NCBI GenBank assembly: GCA_030680855.1
Contig: JAUXUN010000057.1
Coordinates: forward strand, 1 to 64,000
Reading direction: 5' to 3'
Length of the DNA: 64,000 bases
Source: Aestuariivirga sp.
GTDB taxonomy: Bacteria; Pseudomonadota; Alphaproteobacteria; Rhizobiales; Aestuariivirgaceae
Shown here: positions 56,686 through 64,000 of the stretch, piece after piece
Layout: the number at the start of each line of letters is the position of its first letter
Position numbering within the stretch: the stretch's first letter is position 1
Translations under genes and position numbers: made by a program
Notes under the pieces: model-generated
The model's database searches: none
Told to the model about the DNA's origin: nothing
The model's input: the letters and a program-made list of their open reading frames with translations, nothing else

Positions 56686-57905
56686 CTGTTCCGCTTCCGC
56701 GCCGCCAGCGTCCTTAACCGCAGTGCATTCAAACGAATAAACCCCTCAGCATCCTTTTGATCATAGGCCCCGCGGTCATCCTCGAAGGTCACCAGCGCGT
56801 CCTTGTAGAGAGACTTCGGCGACTTGCGGCCGACCACGATCACATTGCCCTTGTAGAGCTTGAGGCGGACCACGCCTTCCACATGCTCTTGGCTCTTGTC
56901 CACCATGGCCTGCAGCATTTCGCGCTCCGGCGAATACCAGAAGCCGTAATAGATCAGCTCCGCATAGCGCGGCATGAAACTGTCCTTGAGATGGGCAGCT
57001 TCCCGATCCAGTGTCAGGCTTTCCATGGCGCGATGGGCAACCGATAGGACCGTGCCACCCGGCGTTTCATAAATGCCGCGTGATTTCATGCCGACAAAAC
57101 GGTTCTCCACCAGATCAAGCCGGCCAATGCCATTGTCATGGCCAAGTTCATTGAGCATGGTGAACAGCGTGGCGGGCGACATGACCTTACCATCGATGGC
57201 GATGGGATCGCCCTTCTTGAATTCGATTTCGATATAGGTGGCCTTGTCCGGTGCATCTTCCGGCGCAATGGTGCGCTGATACACATAAGGCGGCGCTTCC
57301 ACCCACGGGTCTTCCAGAACCTTTCCTTCCGACGAGGAGTGCAGCAAGTTGGCATCGACAGAAAACGGCGCTTCGCCGCGCTTGTCCTTGGACACCGGAA
57401 TCTGGTGCTTCTCGGCGAAATTGATCAGGTCCGTGCGGCTCTTGAATTCCCATTCGCGCCAAGGGGCGATGATCTTGATATCCGGATTCAACGCATAGGC
57501 AGTAAGTTCAAAACGCACCTGGTCATTGCCCTTGCCCGTCGCCCCGTGCGCGATGGCATCGGCGCCTGTTTCCTTGGCAATCTCGATCAGCCTCTTGGAG
57601 ATCAAGGGCCGGGCGATGGAGGTTCCCAGCAGATAGACACCTTCATAAAGCGCATTGGCCCGGAACATCGGGAAGACGAAATCCCGGATGAATTCCTCTC
57701 GCACATCTTCCACATAGATTTGCTTGATGCCCAGCATCTCGGCCTTCTTGCGCGCCGGCTCCAACTCGCCGCCCTGGCCCAGATCGGCGGTGAAGGTCAC
57801 GACCTCCGCCCCATACTCCGCCTGCAGCCATTTCAGGATGATCGACGTATCAAGCCCGCCGGAATAGGCGAGAACAACTTTTTTAACCTGGCCGCGCTTG
57901 GACAT
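56682..57905 (-). CDS. argG: argininosuccinate synthase
   Basis: A 407-residue N-type ATP pyrophosphatase: [15 protein letters not shown] (13-27) is the P-loop, and [18 protein letters not shown] is the conserved aspartate and citrulline binding region. It joins citrulline and aspartate in arginine synthesis. The start at 57905 has only a weak ribosome site but matches the family N-terminus. It has 89 bases between it and merR on the same strand. Confidence 0.96.
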   Translation of the reverse strand: MSKRGQVKKVVLAYSGGLDTSIILKWLQAEYGAEVVTFTADLGQGGELEPARKKAEMLGIKQIYVEDVREEFIRDFVFPMFRANALYEGVYLLGTSIARPLISKRLIEIAKETGADAIAHGATGKGNDQVRFELTAYALNPDIKIIAPWREWEFKSRTDLINFAEKHQIPVSKDKRGEAPFSVDANLLHSSSEGKVLEDPWVEAPPYVYQRTIAPEDAPDKATYIEIEFKKGDPIAIDGKVMSPATLFTMLNELGHDNGIGRLDLVENRFVGMKSRGIYETPGGTVLSVAHRAMESLTLDREAAHLKDSFMPRYAELIYYGFWYSPEREMLQAMVDKSQEHVEGVVRLKLYKGNVIVVGRKSPKSLYKDALVTFEDDRGAYDQKDAEGFIRLNALRLRTLAARKRNS

Positions 57906-57994
57906 TTGAGGAGTTCCATTATGATTTATGGCCTGCGACCTATCACGAGGGCCAAGGTTGCCGCAAGCCTAGCGTTTCTCGGGGCAAAAAAGTG

Positions 57995-58438
57995 CTAATT
58001 CAGTTTTGGCACTTCGCTCAGCACCTCGAGTACGGGGCAAGCCGGAGCACCGGAACCAGTACATTGCGATACCGTCTCGGCCAGCACATTTTCAAGTTTC
58101 TTGAGGTCCCTGATCTTGGAACGGATATCCCTAAGGTGGGTCTCTGCCAATGTCTGAACTTCCCCGCATGACTTTGCGCCACCATCGGCAAGCCGGAGCA
58201 GCGCCCGCACCTCATCCTGCGAAAACCCCATATCACGCGATCGCTTTATGAACCGGAGCCGCTTCACGTCTTCTATATTGTAGGTCCGGCGGCCATTTGT
58301 GCCGCGCTGCGGCACTGGGAGGAAACCTATCCGCTCATAGTAGCGGATAGTTTCGATTAAAACGGCTGTTTGGCGGGACAACTCGCCGATCGCAAATTCT
58401 GCCGCTCGCGTAATCGTGATGGTTTTTGACATCCTCAC
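57995..58438 (-). CDS. merR: mercury-responsive MerR-type regulator
   Basis: A 147-residue MerR protein: winged HTH (FAIGELSRQTAVLIETIRYYER), long dimerisation helix and the Hg(II)-binding cysteines Cys91, Cys126 and Cys134. Their spacing (35 and 8) closely follows Tn21 MerR (Cys82, 117, 126; 35 and 9). It holds the divergent merTP promoter shut without mercury and activates it with mercury. In-frame starts at 58438 and 58432 (MSKTI) are both possible. Confidence 0.93.
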   Translation of the reverse strand: MRMSKTITITRAAEFAIGELSRQTAVLIETIRYYERIGFLPVPQRGTNGRRTYNIEDVKRLRFIKRSRDMGFSQDEVRALLRLADGGAKSCGEVQTLAETHLRDIRSKIRDLKKLENVLAETVSQCTGSGAPACPVLEVLSEVPKLN

Positions 58439-58441
58439 CTC

Positions 58442-58472
58442 TTGCTCCTGTAGTTACTACAGGATGTAGGGT
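58442..58472 (+). promoter_or_regulatory. MerR operator and merT promoter with 19-bp spacer
   Basis: A -35 TTGCTC (58442-58447) and -10 TAGGGT (58467-58472) are 19 bases apart, two more than normal, as in the Tn21 merTPAD promoter. Between them is the exact dyad CCTGTAG-TTA-CTACAGG (58447-58463). This is the DNA-untwisting type of promoter activated by MerR with bound mercury. merT starts 28 bases downstream. Confidence 0.9.
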
Positions 58473-58499
58473 CGGGCTATACTTAAAAAGGATAGGCTG

Positions 58500-58865
58500 A
58501 TGTCGATAGGTGAAATTCCCACAAAACCTGAACCAACAGGCCGAACGGGCCTCTTTGCGACTGGCGGACTCATTGGCGGTATCCTTGCTTCCACCTGTTG
58601 CGTGCTGCCCCTGTTGCTTGTTTCATTGGGCATAAGCGGCGCATGGATTGGCCAACTCACTGCGTTGTCGCCCTATCAACCCTATTTCCTGGGCGCGGCC
58701 TTGGCTTTCCTTGGAGCGGGATTCTGGCAGGCCTACCGGCGCAAACCAGAGGTCTGCGCTCCGGGCACCATTTGCGCAAAACCAGCCGCTGGACGTCTGA
58801 CGAAGTCGATTTTATGGATCGGCACGTTGTTCGTAGCCACTGACCTTATGCTCCTGATGGTTTGA
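58500..58865 (+). CDS. merT: mercuric ion transporter MerT
   Basis: A 121-residue inner-membrane protein with three hydrophobic segments (about 20-50, 62-79, 102-121). The Hg-relay cysteine pair Cys33-Cys34 lies in the first helix (LASTCCVLPLLL) and the second pair, Cys85 and Cys92, in the cytoplasmic loop. Same layout as Tn21 MerT (24/25 and 76/82). It brings Hg(II) into the cytoplasm after handover from MerP. AAGGA nine bases before ATG. Confidence 0.92.
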   Translation: MSIGEIPTKPEPTGRTGLFATGGLIGGILASTCCVLPLLLVSLGISGAWIGQLTALSPYQPYFLGAALAFLGAGFWQAYRRKPEVCAPGTICAKPAAGRLTKSILWIGTLFVATDLMLLMV

Positions 58866-58869
58866 ACCC

Positions 58870-59154
58870 ATGCGAAAGCTAATGCTTCTTCTCGCATTCT
58901 TTACACTTACGACCGAAACACTCGCAGCCGAAAGGACCGGTTTGTTTGCAATTGAAAACATGACCTGTGCGCTCTGCCCATTCACAGTGCACAGCGCGAT
59001 TGCATCCGTCCCCGGAGTAAAAATTGCGACCGTTGATTTCGAGAAAAAACAGGCGACTGTCGTTTTCGACGGTGACGCAACGACACCGGCATCAATCGCC
59101 GAGGCCTCAACAAATTCAGGCTATCCTGCCATCCTCATTGAGGTAACGCCATGA
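58870..59154 (+). CDS. merP: periplasmic mercury-binding protein MerP
   Basis: A 94-residue protein with a signal peptide (RKLMLLLAFFTLTTETLAA) and an HMA fold whose metal motif is MTCALCPFTV, Cys33 and Cys36. It scavenges Hg(II) in the periplasm and passes it to MerT. It follows merT by four bases and overlaps the next gene by four (ATGA). Confidence 0.92.
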   Translation: MRKLMLLLAFFTLTTETLAAERTGLFAIENMTCALCPFTVHSAIASVPGVKIATVDFEKKQATVVFDGDATTPASIAEASTNSGYPAILIEVTP

Positions 59155-59375
59155 TTCTTGAATCAACGATCACTTGTCCCCATTGCGCCCACAAAACCAA
59201 GGAAACAATGCCGACAGATGCCTGCCTCTTTTTCTTTGAATGCTCCGCATGCAAGACCATGCTGAAGCCCAAGCAGGGAGATTGCTGCGTATTCTGCTCT
59301 TATGGCGACGTGCCGTGCCCGTCTATCCAGGACGCGCGGGATTCTGGACAATCCCAATCATCTCATTGCTGTTGA
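59151..59375 (+). CDS. GDCCVxC-domain protein of the mer operon
   Basis: A 74-residue protein with 11 cysteines: CPHC near the start (9, 12), CSAC (31, 34), the signature GDCCVFCSYGDVPCPSIQ (Cys45, 46, 49, 56) and a terminal CC. The GDCCVxC family is often found in mer and related metal clusters, and some members are selenoproteins; here all positions are cysteine. Metal binding or transfer, perhaps delivery of mercury to a reductase or export system, is inferred. Overlaps merP by four bases. Confidence 0.85.
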   Translation: MILESTITCPHCAHKTKETMPTDACLFFFECSACKTMLKPKQGDCCVFCSYGDVPCPSIQDARDSGQSQSSHCC

Positions 59376-59381
59376 TTGCAA

Positions 59382-60575
59382 TCAGGCGTTGGCGGCTTTT
59401 GCCAGTTCGCTCGCCCTGATCTTTTGGCTCTCGGACTTGAGCTGCCCGCAGGCCGCCATGATATCGCGGCCCCGCGGCGTGCGAACCGGCGAGGCATAAC
59501 CGGCCTTGTTGAGTATCTCGGCGAAGACTTCAATCACATCCCAATCGGAGCATTCATATTTCGTGCCGGGCCACGGATTGAACGGAATGAGATTGACCTT
59601 GGCGGGCATGCCTTCCAGCAGTTTCACCAGGCGCTTGGCGTCCGCCACACTGTCATTCACGCCCTTCAGCATCACATATTCAAAGGTCACGCGCTTCGCG
59701 TTGGACGCGCCCGGATAGGCCCGGCAGGCCGCAAGCAATTCGGCGATGGGATATTTCTTGTTGAGCGGCACCAGCTTGTTGCGGATTTCATCGGTGGTGC
59801 CGTGCAGCGAAATGGCAAGGCCCGTGCCAATCTCTTCACCCGCCCGGATGATTTCCGGAACCACGCCGGAAGTCGACAGGGTAATGCGCCGCTTCGACAA
59901 TGAAATGCCCTCGCCATCGCTGACGATATCCATGGCCGTCTTGACGTTATCAAAATTATAGAGCGGCTCGCCCATGCCCATCAGCACCACATTGGTGAGA
60001 TAGCGCCCGCTTTCCGGCGCATCGGGATTAGTTTCCATCTGGTGCGGCCATTCCTCCAGCTTGTCGCGCGCCAGCATTACCTGGCCCACGATTTCGTTTG
60101 CCGTCAAATTGCGCACCAGCTTCTGCGTGCCCGTATGGCAGAAGGTACAGGTCAGCGTGCAACCCACCTGGCTTGAAATGCACAAGGTCCCCCGGTCTTC
60201 TTCCGGGATATAGACCATCTCGATTTCATGGCGCTGGCCCCGTTCATCGGGCGCCAGTTTCAAAAGCCACTTCCGCGTGCCGTCGCTCGATTTCTGCTCG
60301 GTCACCACATCGGGCCGGCCAATGGAAAACACATCTTCCAAAACCACCCGCAGGCTTTGCGAAATATCCGTCATCTCGGCAAAGCTTATGGCTCCCCGGT
60401 GATAGATCCAGTGCCAGATCTGCCGCATGCGCATGCGCCGCTGCTTTTCCGGAACACCCACCCGGCCCAGAATCTCGGCAAGCTCCGCCCGCGACAGGCC
60501 CATCAGCGATGGGCGCAGGTCGTTTGGCAAATACATCGGCGGTGCGGCGGGCTTGGTCTGTAAAAGGGTTGCCAT
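59382..60575 (-). CDS. rlmN: 23S rRNA A2503 / tRNA A37 methyltransferase RlmN
   Basis: A 397-residue radical-SAM enzyme: CxxxCxxC at Cys139, 143, 146 ([14 protein letters not shown]), the SAM region [13 protein letters not shown], and a C-terminal Cys in [12 protein letters not shown] that forms the methyl-carrier thiyl site. It adds a C2 methyl group to adenine 2503 of 23S rRNA. Ends seven bases from the mer cluster end, so the mer genes were inserted just downstream of it or evolved in place. A 10-base gap separates it from the next minus-strand gene. Confidence 0.95.
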   Translation of the reverse strand: MATLLQTKPAAPPMYLPNDLRPSLMGLSRAELAEILGRVGVPEKQRRMRMRQIWHWIYHRGAISFAEMTDISQSLRVVLEDVFSIGRPDVVTEQKSSDGTRKWLLKLAPDERGQRHEIEMVYIPEEDRGTLCISSQVGCTLTCTFCHTGTQKLVRNLTANEIVGQVMLARDKLEEWPHQMETNPDAPESGRYLTNVVLMGMGEPLYNFDNVKTAMDIVSDGEGISLSKRRITLSTSGVVPEIIRAGEEIGTGLAISLHGTTDEIRNKLVPLNKKYPIAELLAACRAYPGASNAKRVTFEYVMLKGVNDSVADAKRLVKLLEGMPAKVNLIPFNPWPGTKYECSDWDVIEVFAEILNKAGYASPVRTPRGRDIMAACGQLKSESQKIRASELAKAANA

Positions 60576-60585
60576 GGCGCGCCTC

Positions 60586-61323
60586 TTACTTCACTTTGAC
60601 CGCGCCGACCATAGGCCCCAGGGCCGCAAACCCGTCATTCCGGCCAAGCTCCGGGCTGTAAAGGCTGGACACCGTGCCGTCAAAAAACAGCGCATTGGCG
60701 CATTTCAGCCCGTCCCGGAACAGGAGGGCGAAATCATGGAAATTAACCGCGTTTTCCGAGATCACGAAAATCGCCGTATGGGCGTCCGGCACGCCCACTC
60801 CATTGCGCATTTTGTAGGACACCCCGCCCGGCGAAAACTTCGGGTGGATTTTCCCGTCAATCACCAGCATCGGCCCCGATTGCGTGGCAAAATCCGGCTT
60901 TTCGTCGAGCTTTACATAGGCGTCCGTGGCGGCCACCCCCACCCGGTCTCCCGTAATGTAAAACACCCCGTTGGGCTTCACATGGAAGTTGCCGTAGCCA
61001 TCCCGCCGGTTCAGCGTCTTGGCCTGGGTGCCGTCTTCAATATAGAGGCCAATAGGCTTGAGCCCCTCGTCAAACATCCCCGCATTCATGGCAAAGGCGA
61101 GTTCCTTGTCTTCCAGGTTCAGGTTTTCAGCAAGTGCCGTAAAATTCCTGAATGGCGCGCCTTGGCCATCAAGATTGAAAAGCTCAAGCCGGGTTTCCCT
61201 GAGGTCGATGCGGCAGACGCTATAGGCATTGCCTTCATGGCTCAGGGGTGAACACAAGGGCCCTGCCGCAACCCAAATTGATTGAAGGTAAAGAAACAGA
61301 ATAACTGGGAGAAACCGCCGCAT
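60586..61323 (-). CDS. phosphodiester glycosidase-family (DUF2233/NAGPA-like) secreted protein
   Basis: A 245-residue protein: signal peptide at the start ([19 protein letters not shown]), then the DUF2233 core [40 protein letters not shown] and [24 protein letters not shown]-type enzymes remove GlcNAc from phosphodiesters; bacterial members trim cell-wall or phage-related sugars. Periplasmic. ATG 61323 is chosen because the signal peptide starts there; the frame is open upstream to 61377. Confidence 0.8.
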   Translation of the reverse strand: MRRFLPVILFLYLQSIWVAAGPLCSPLSHEGNAYSVCRIDLRETRLELFNLDGQGAPFRNFTALAENLNLEDKELAFAMNAGMFDEGLKPIGLYIEDGTQAKTLNRRDGYGNFHVKPNGVFYITGDRVGVAATDAYVKLDEKPDFATQSGPMLVIDGKIHPKFSPGGVSYKMRNGVGVPDAHTAIFVISENAVNFHDFALLFRDGLKCANALFFDGTVSSLYSPELGRNDGFAALGPMVGAVKVK

Positions 61324-61330
61324 GACCCAC

Positions 61331-61849
61331 TTATTTGCAGGAGACGTCGATCTTGTCCATGGCTGCGGAAAAACCATTTAAAGAATAGGTGTCGGTGGTT
61401 TCGGTGCCCTTCCATGAGGTGCCCCGTACGGTGAATTTTTGGCCCAGCTTCATGGCCGTCACGATTTTCTTCTCTTTTTCCGTGGTATCGGCCCAGGCCC
61501 CGTCGCCATTGGTGAAAAGCTCGAATTCAGTCCCATCAACCTTGAGCTGAACCATGGTCGCTTCCTTGAAGGGGTAGCCGATGATGGTTGAGATTTCGCC
61601 GTTGATCTTGCGGCCCGGCATATGGGTGACGATAAAGAAAATCGGGTCGCGTTTGACCTTCCTGGCCGCGTCGCTTGCTTTGGGCTGGGACACGATATAG
61701 CACACCGTCGTGTCGGGGGCCTTGTAGGTATAGGCCGTCCAATCGGTAAAAACACCAAGCGATACCGGTTCGGCGCTTTGGGCGCTGCCCGTCATGCCAA
61801 TCGCCAATGTCAGAAGGGCCAGCCCGCCCGATCGCCCCAGTGGAATCAT
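61331..61849 (-). CDS. invasion-associated locus B (IalB) family protein
   Basis: A 172-residue secreted protein: signal peptide (PLGRSGGLALLTLAIGMTGSAQSAE), and an IalB domain (VFTDWTAYTY... CYIVSQPK... FIVTHMPGRKINGEISTIIGYPF). IalB of Bartonella was linked to red-cell invasion, but free-living alphaproteobacteria carry many copies without that role. ATG 61849 is favoured over ATG 61861. It ends seven bases before the phosphodiester glycosidase start, so the two may form an operon. Confidence 0.85.
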   Translation of the reverse strand: MIPLGRSGGLALLTLAIGMTGSAQSAEPVSLGVFTDWTAYTYKAPDTTVCYIVSQPKASDAARKVKRDPIFFIVTHMPGRKINGEISTIIGYPFKEATMVQLKVDGTEFELFTNGDGAWADTTEKEKKIVTAMKLGQKFTVRGTSWKGTETTDTYSLNGFSAAMDKIDVSCK

Positions 61850-61991
61850 ATCTACCTGCATAGCCTCAACAAACGAAAAAATCCATGGCCACGAATTGCA
61901 GGAGAAATCCGGCCCAATTGCGGCACATGATGTTGCGTTGCACAAATACCTGCGATAGCGTCCAATTTTTGGGCAATGAGGGTCGGAATTC

Positions 61992-63614
61992 GTGATTGAA
62001 GCTTTGGACGAGGCGGTAAACGCTGCCGCACGGGCACTTGAAAAAGCCAAGCTGGCCGTTGGCGCATTGCTGCTCTCGGATGGCAGACTTTCCGCCACAG
62101 CCCTTGACCGGCACCAGCATGAAGCCCATGGCCTGGCCTGGCTGGCAACCTATGTGGATACGCTGAAAGCCCTGGCCACCTATGCAGCCAAACTCTCCGC
62201 CCAAGGCAAGCTTGGCGAAATTGAACAGCTCCTGCTGAAAATCGCCTGCGGCGAATACCTGCAGCAGGTCGCAGGCGGAATTCCCATGAACCAGACCGAG
62301 ATTTTCCGTGTTGAAAGTTTGGGGATAGACCTCAAGGTCGTTCGTGCCTGCGCCCTGTATGCGGAAGGCAACACCCGCGAACACCGGGCCCGCCTTGTTG
62401 AACTCATGCAAGAGCAGCAAGGTGAATTGACCTTCGGCAATTGCGGCCTTGATGACACCATCAATGACATGCGCACCTCCATGCAGCGTTTCGTCGCCAG
62501 CAAGGTGGCCCCCCATGCCCACCAATGGCATTTGAAAAATTCATATGTACCTGTCGAGATTATCCAGGAGCTTGCGGAACTCGGGGTTTTCGCCCTCACC
62601 CTTCCCGAAGACTTTGGCGGCCTTGGCCTGCCCAAGGAAGCCATGTGCGTGGTCTCCGAGGAACTGTCGCGCGGCTGGATTGCCGTGGGCTCGCTCGGCA
62701 CTCGCGCCGAAATCGCCTGCGAACTCATTTTCGGCGGCGGCACCAAGGAGCAGAAAGAAAAATGGCTGCCCAAAATAGCCAGTGGCGAAATTCTCCCCAC
62801 CGCCGTTTTCACCGAACCCGATACCGGCTCGGACCTTGGGTCCCTCAAGACCCGCGCCGTGAATGCCGGCGATGTCTACAAGGTGACCGGCAACAAAACC
62901 TGGATCACCCATCCGGTCCGCGCCGACCTGATGGCCCTCCTTGTACGGAGCAATCCCGAGGAAAAGGGTTACAAGGGGCTCTCCATGTTCCTGGCCGAAA
63001 AGCCGAGGGGCAATGACGCGGAGCCTTTTCCGGCAAAGGGCATGAGCGGCAGCGAAATCGAAGTCCTGGGCTACCGCGGCATGAAGGAGTTTGAAATCCG
63101 CTTCGAGGATTTTGAAGTGAAGGCCGAAAATCTTCTGGGCGGGATTGAGGGCCAGGGCTTCAAGCAGCTTATGCAGACATTTGAGAGCGCCCGCATCCAG
63201 ACTGCCGCGCGCGCCGTCGGCGTGGCGCAGAATGCCCTCGATCTCGGCCTTAAATACGCCAGTAACCGCAAGCAGTTCGGCAGGCCCATCATCAGGTTCC
63301 CGCGCGTCGCCGACAAGCTTGCCCTCATGGCCGCCGAAATCATGGCGGCCCGCCAGCTCTGCTACGCTGCGGCGCGCGAAAAGGATGCGGGCCGCCGCTG
63401 CGACCTGGAAGCAGGCATGGCAAAACTTCTGGGTGCCCGCGTTGCCTGGTCCGCCGCCGACAACGCCCTGCAGATTCACGGCGGCAATGGCTTCGCCCTG
63501 GAATTTGAAATCAGCCGCGTCCTCTGCGACGCCCGCATCCTGAACATCTTTGAAGGCGCCGCCGAAATTCAGGCCCAGATCATCGCCAGGCGCATTCTCG
63601 AAGGCGCAAATTAA
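61992..63614 (+). CDS. mcd: (2S)-methylsuccinyl-CoA dehydrogenase
   Basis: A 540-residue acyl-CoA dehydrogenase with an extra N-terminal domain of about 160 residues (AHGLAWLATYVDTLKALATYA ... GEIEQLLLKIACGEYLQQVAGGIPMNQ) that is typical of Mcd and absent in ordinary members. The core shows EYGG-like EDFGGLGLPKEAMCVVSEELSRG, FTEPDTGSDLGSLKTRA and GNKTWITHPVRADLM. It oxidises methylsuccinyl-CoA to mesaconyl-CoA in the ethylmalonyl-CoA pathway for acetyl-CoA assimilation. Start GTG 61992 with GAGGG ahead. Convergent with the methyltransferase by TTAA. Confidence 0.92.
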   Translation: MIEALDEAVNAAARALEKAKLAVGALLLSDGRLSATALDRHQHEAHGLAWLATYVDTLKALATYAAKLSAQGKLGEIEQLLLKIACGEYLQQVAGGIPMNQTEIFRVESLGIDLKVVRACALYAEGNTREHRARLVELMQEQQGELTFGNCGLDDTINDMRTSMQRFVASKVAPHAHQWHLKNSYVPVEIIQELAELGVFALTLPEDFGGLGLPKEAMCVVSEELSRGWIAVGSLGTRAEIACELIFGGGTKEQKEKWLPKIASGEILPTAVFTEPDTGSDLGSLKTRAVNAGDVYKVTGNKTWITHPVRADLMALLVRSNPEEKGYKGLSMFLAEKPRGNDAEPFPAKGMSGSEIEVLGYRGMKEFEIRFEDFEVKAENLLGGIEGQGFKQLMQTFESARIQTAARAVGVAQNALDLGLKYASNRKQFGRPIIRFPRVADKLALMAAEIMAARQLCYAAAREKDAGRRCDLEAGMAKLLGARVAWSAADNALQIHGGNGFALEFEISRVLCDARILNIFEGAAEIQAQIIARRILEGAN

Positions 63615-64000
63615 CGCGCGATGATTTTCAGGCCCGAGATCGCGCCGTCCTGGAACAGTTGCGCCACGGCCCCATAAAAATCATCGAGATCATCGACAAT
63701 CTCCTGCCGATGAACTTCAATGTTTCTGGCGCGCGCCGCCCGGAACATCGCAAGCCGTGACGCGGTAAAATCTTTCCACGCAGCCGTCACGTCAGTCATG
63801 CTCACGTCGGCAAAGCCCGCTGTTGCCAGATGTGATTCATACTCTGCCCTGCCGGGCAACCCGGCACACTGGACTTTCACTGACAGGGCCCTGACTTCAT
63901 CGGCCGACAACGGCCGCGGCTTTCCGAAATCTTCAATATACATGACGCCTCCCGGCTTCAGCGCCGCGCGGCAGGCCGCGAACAGTTTCGCCCGGTCCGG
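63611..64000 (-). CDS. class I SAM-dependent methyltransferase, C-terminal part (5' end outside window)
   Basis: The frame remains open to the window edge. Read from the edge it gives FAACRAALKPGGVMYIEDF, the LKPGG strand-4 region of class I methyltransferases. The following 100 residues form a variable C-terminal cap ending SGLKIIAR. The SAM-binding G-loop lies outside the window, so the substrate cannot be judged. ATG 63943 is not the true start because conserved sequence precedes it. Confidence 0.75.
   Translation of the reverse strand, partial: PDRAKLFAACRAALKPGGVMYIEDFGKPRPLSADEVRALSVKVQCAGLPGRAEYESHLATAGFADVSMTDVTAAWKDFTASRLAMFRAARARNIEVHRQEIVDDLDDFYGAVAQLFQDGAISGLKIIAR

Overview
The window looks like a chromosomal segment of a GC-rich alphaproteobacterium, most probably of the Rhizobiales/Hyphomicrobiales. 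The reasons are the gene order mdh-sucC-sucD-sucA-sucB-(SDR)-lpdA, an inositol cluster in which IolC carries a fused C-terminal DUF2090 domain, a (2S)-methylsuccinyl-CoA dehydrogenase of the ethylmalonyl-CoA pathway, an IalB-family protein, and xerC/fsa/priA close together. This assignment is inference from gene content; no rRNA or tRNA gene is present. Coding density is very high, no gap between genes exceeds 300 bases, and no phage, IS element or CRISPR array is visible.

Layout. 1-4.6 kb: end of a cytochrome c, rutR with its own operator, a PPK2-type polyphosphate kinase, a LOG-family protein, a beta-CASP metallo-hydrolase and a 65-residue coiled-coil protein. 4.6-14.3 kb: the myo-inositol locus, with a Gfo/Idh/MocA oxidoreductase, an RpiR-type regulator (probable IolR), an SDR, iolG, and on the other strand iolC-iolD-iolE-iolB. 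14.3-19.7 kb: an accessory sugar module (oxidoreductase with a SAF domain, class II aldolase, FGGY kinase) followed by two VOC proteins, an unknown protein and a GNAT. 19.7-30 kb: mmsA (last step of inositol breakdown), a second GNAT, a membrane DUF2235 hydrolase, a DEAD-box helicase, trhO, an unusual site-2 protease and zapE. 30-39.7 kb: the TCA operon. 39.8-49 kb: an orphan receiver protein, then on the minus strand a pabB-pabA-pabC-fsa-ABM-xerC-FAD oxidoreductase run divergent from priA, then a DM13 protein. 49-57.9 kb: galM and a XylD-like sugar-acid dehydratase divergent from preT-preA (pyrimidine reduction), a Usp protein, leuB and argG. 58-59.4 kb: a compact mercury island merR/merT-merP-GDCCVxC protein without merA. 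59.4-64 kb: rlmN, a phosphodiester glycosidase-like protein, an IalB protein, mcd and a partial methyltransferase.

Regulatory logic readable in the bases. (1) Two near-perfect RutR boxes, TTGACCA-N2-TGRTCAA type, lie in front of rutR (393-408) and preT (51864-51879), tying genes 51 kb apart into a pyrimidine regulon. (2) GGAA-N6-TTCC boxes, the motif I recall for rhizobial IolR, lie between iolG and iolC (one perfect, one with one mismatch), upstream of iolR and upstream of mmsA. (3) A MerR-type promoter with the diagnostic 19-bp spacer lies between merR and merT. (4) Two strong palindromes sit between sucA and sucB, and a long inverted repeat sits between iolC and iolD; both could set intra-operon stoichiometry. 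Half of the convergent gene pairs end by sharing a 4-base stop-codon overlap.

I do not see one clearly unprecedented system. The best candidates for something undescribed are the SAF-oxidoreductase/aldolase/kinase sugar module, the SRPBCC-like plus site-2-protease fusion coupled to zapE, the merA-less mercury cluster with a cysteine-dense third protein, and the hairpin array inside the TCA operon.
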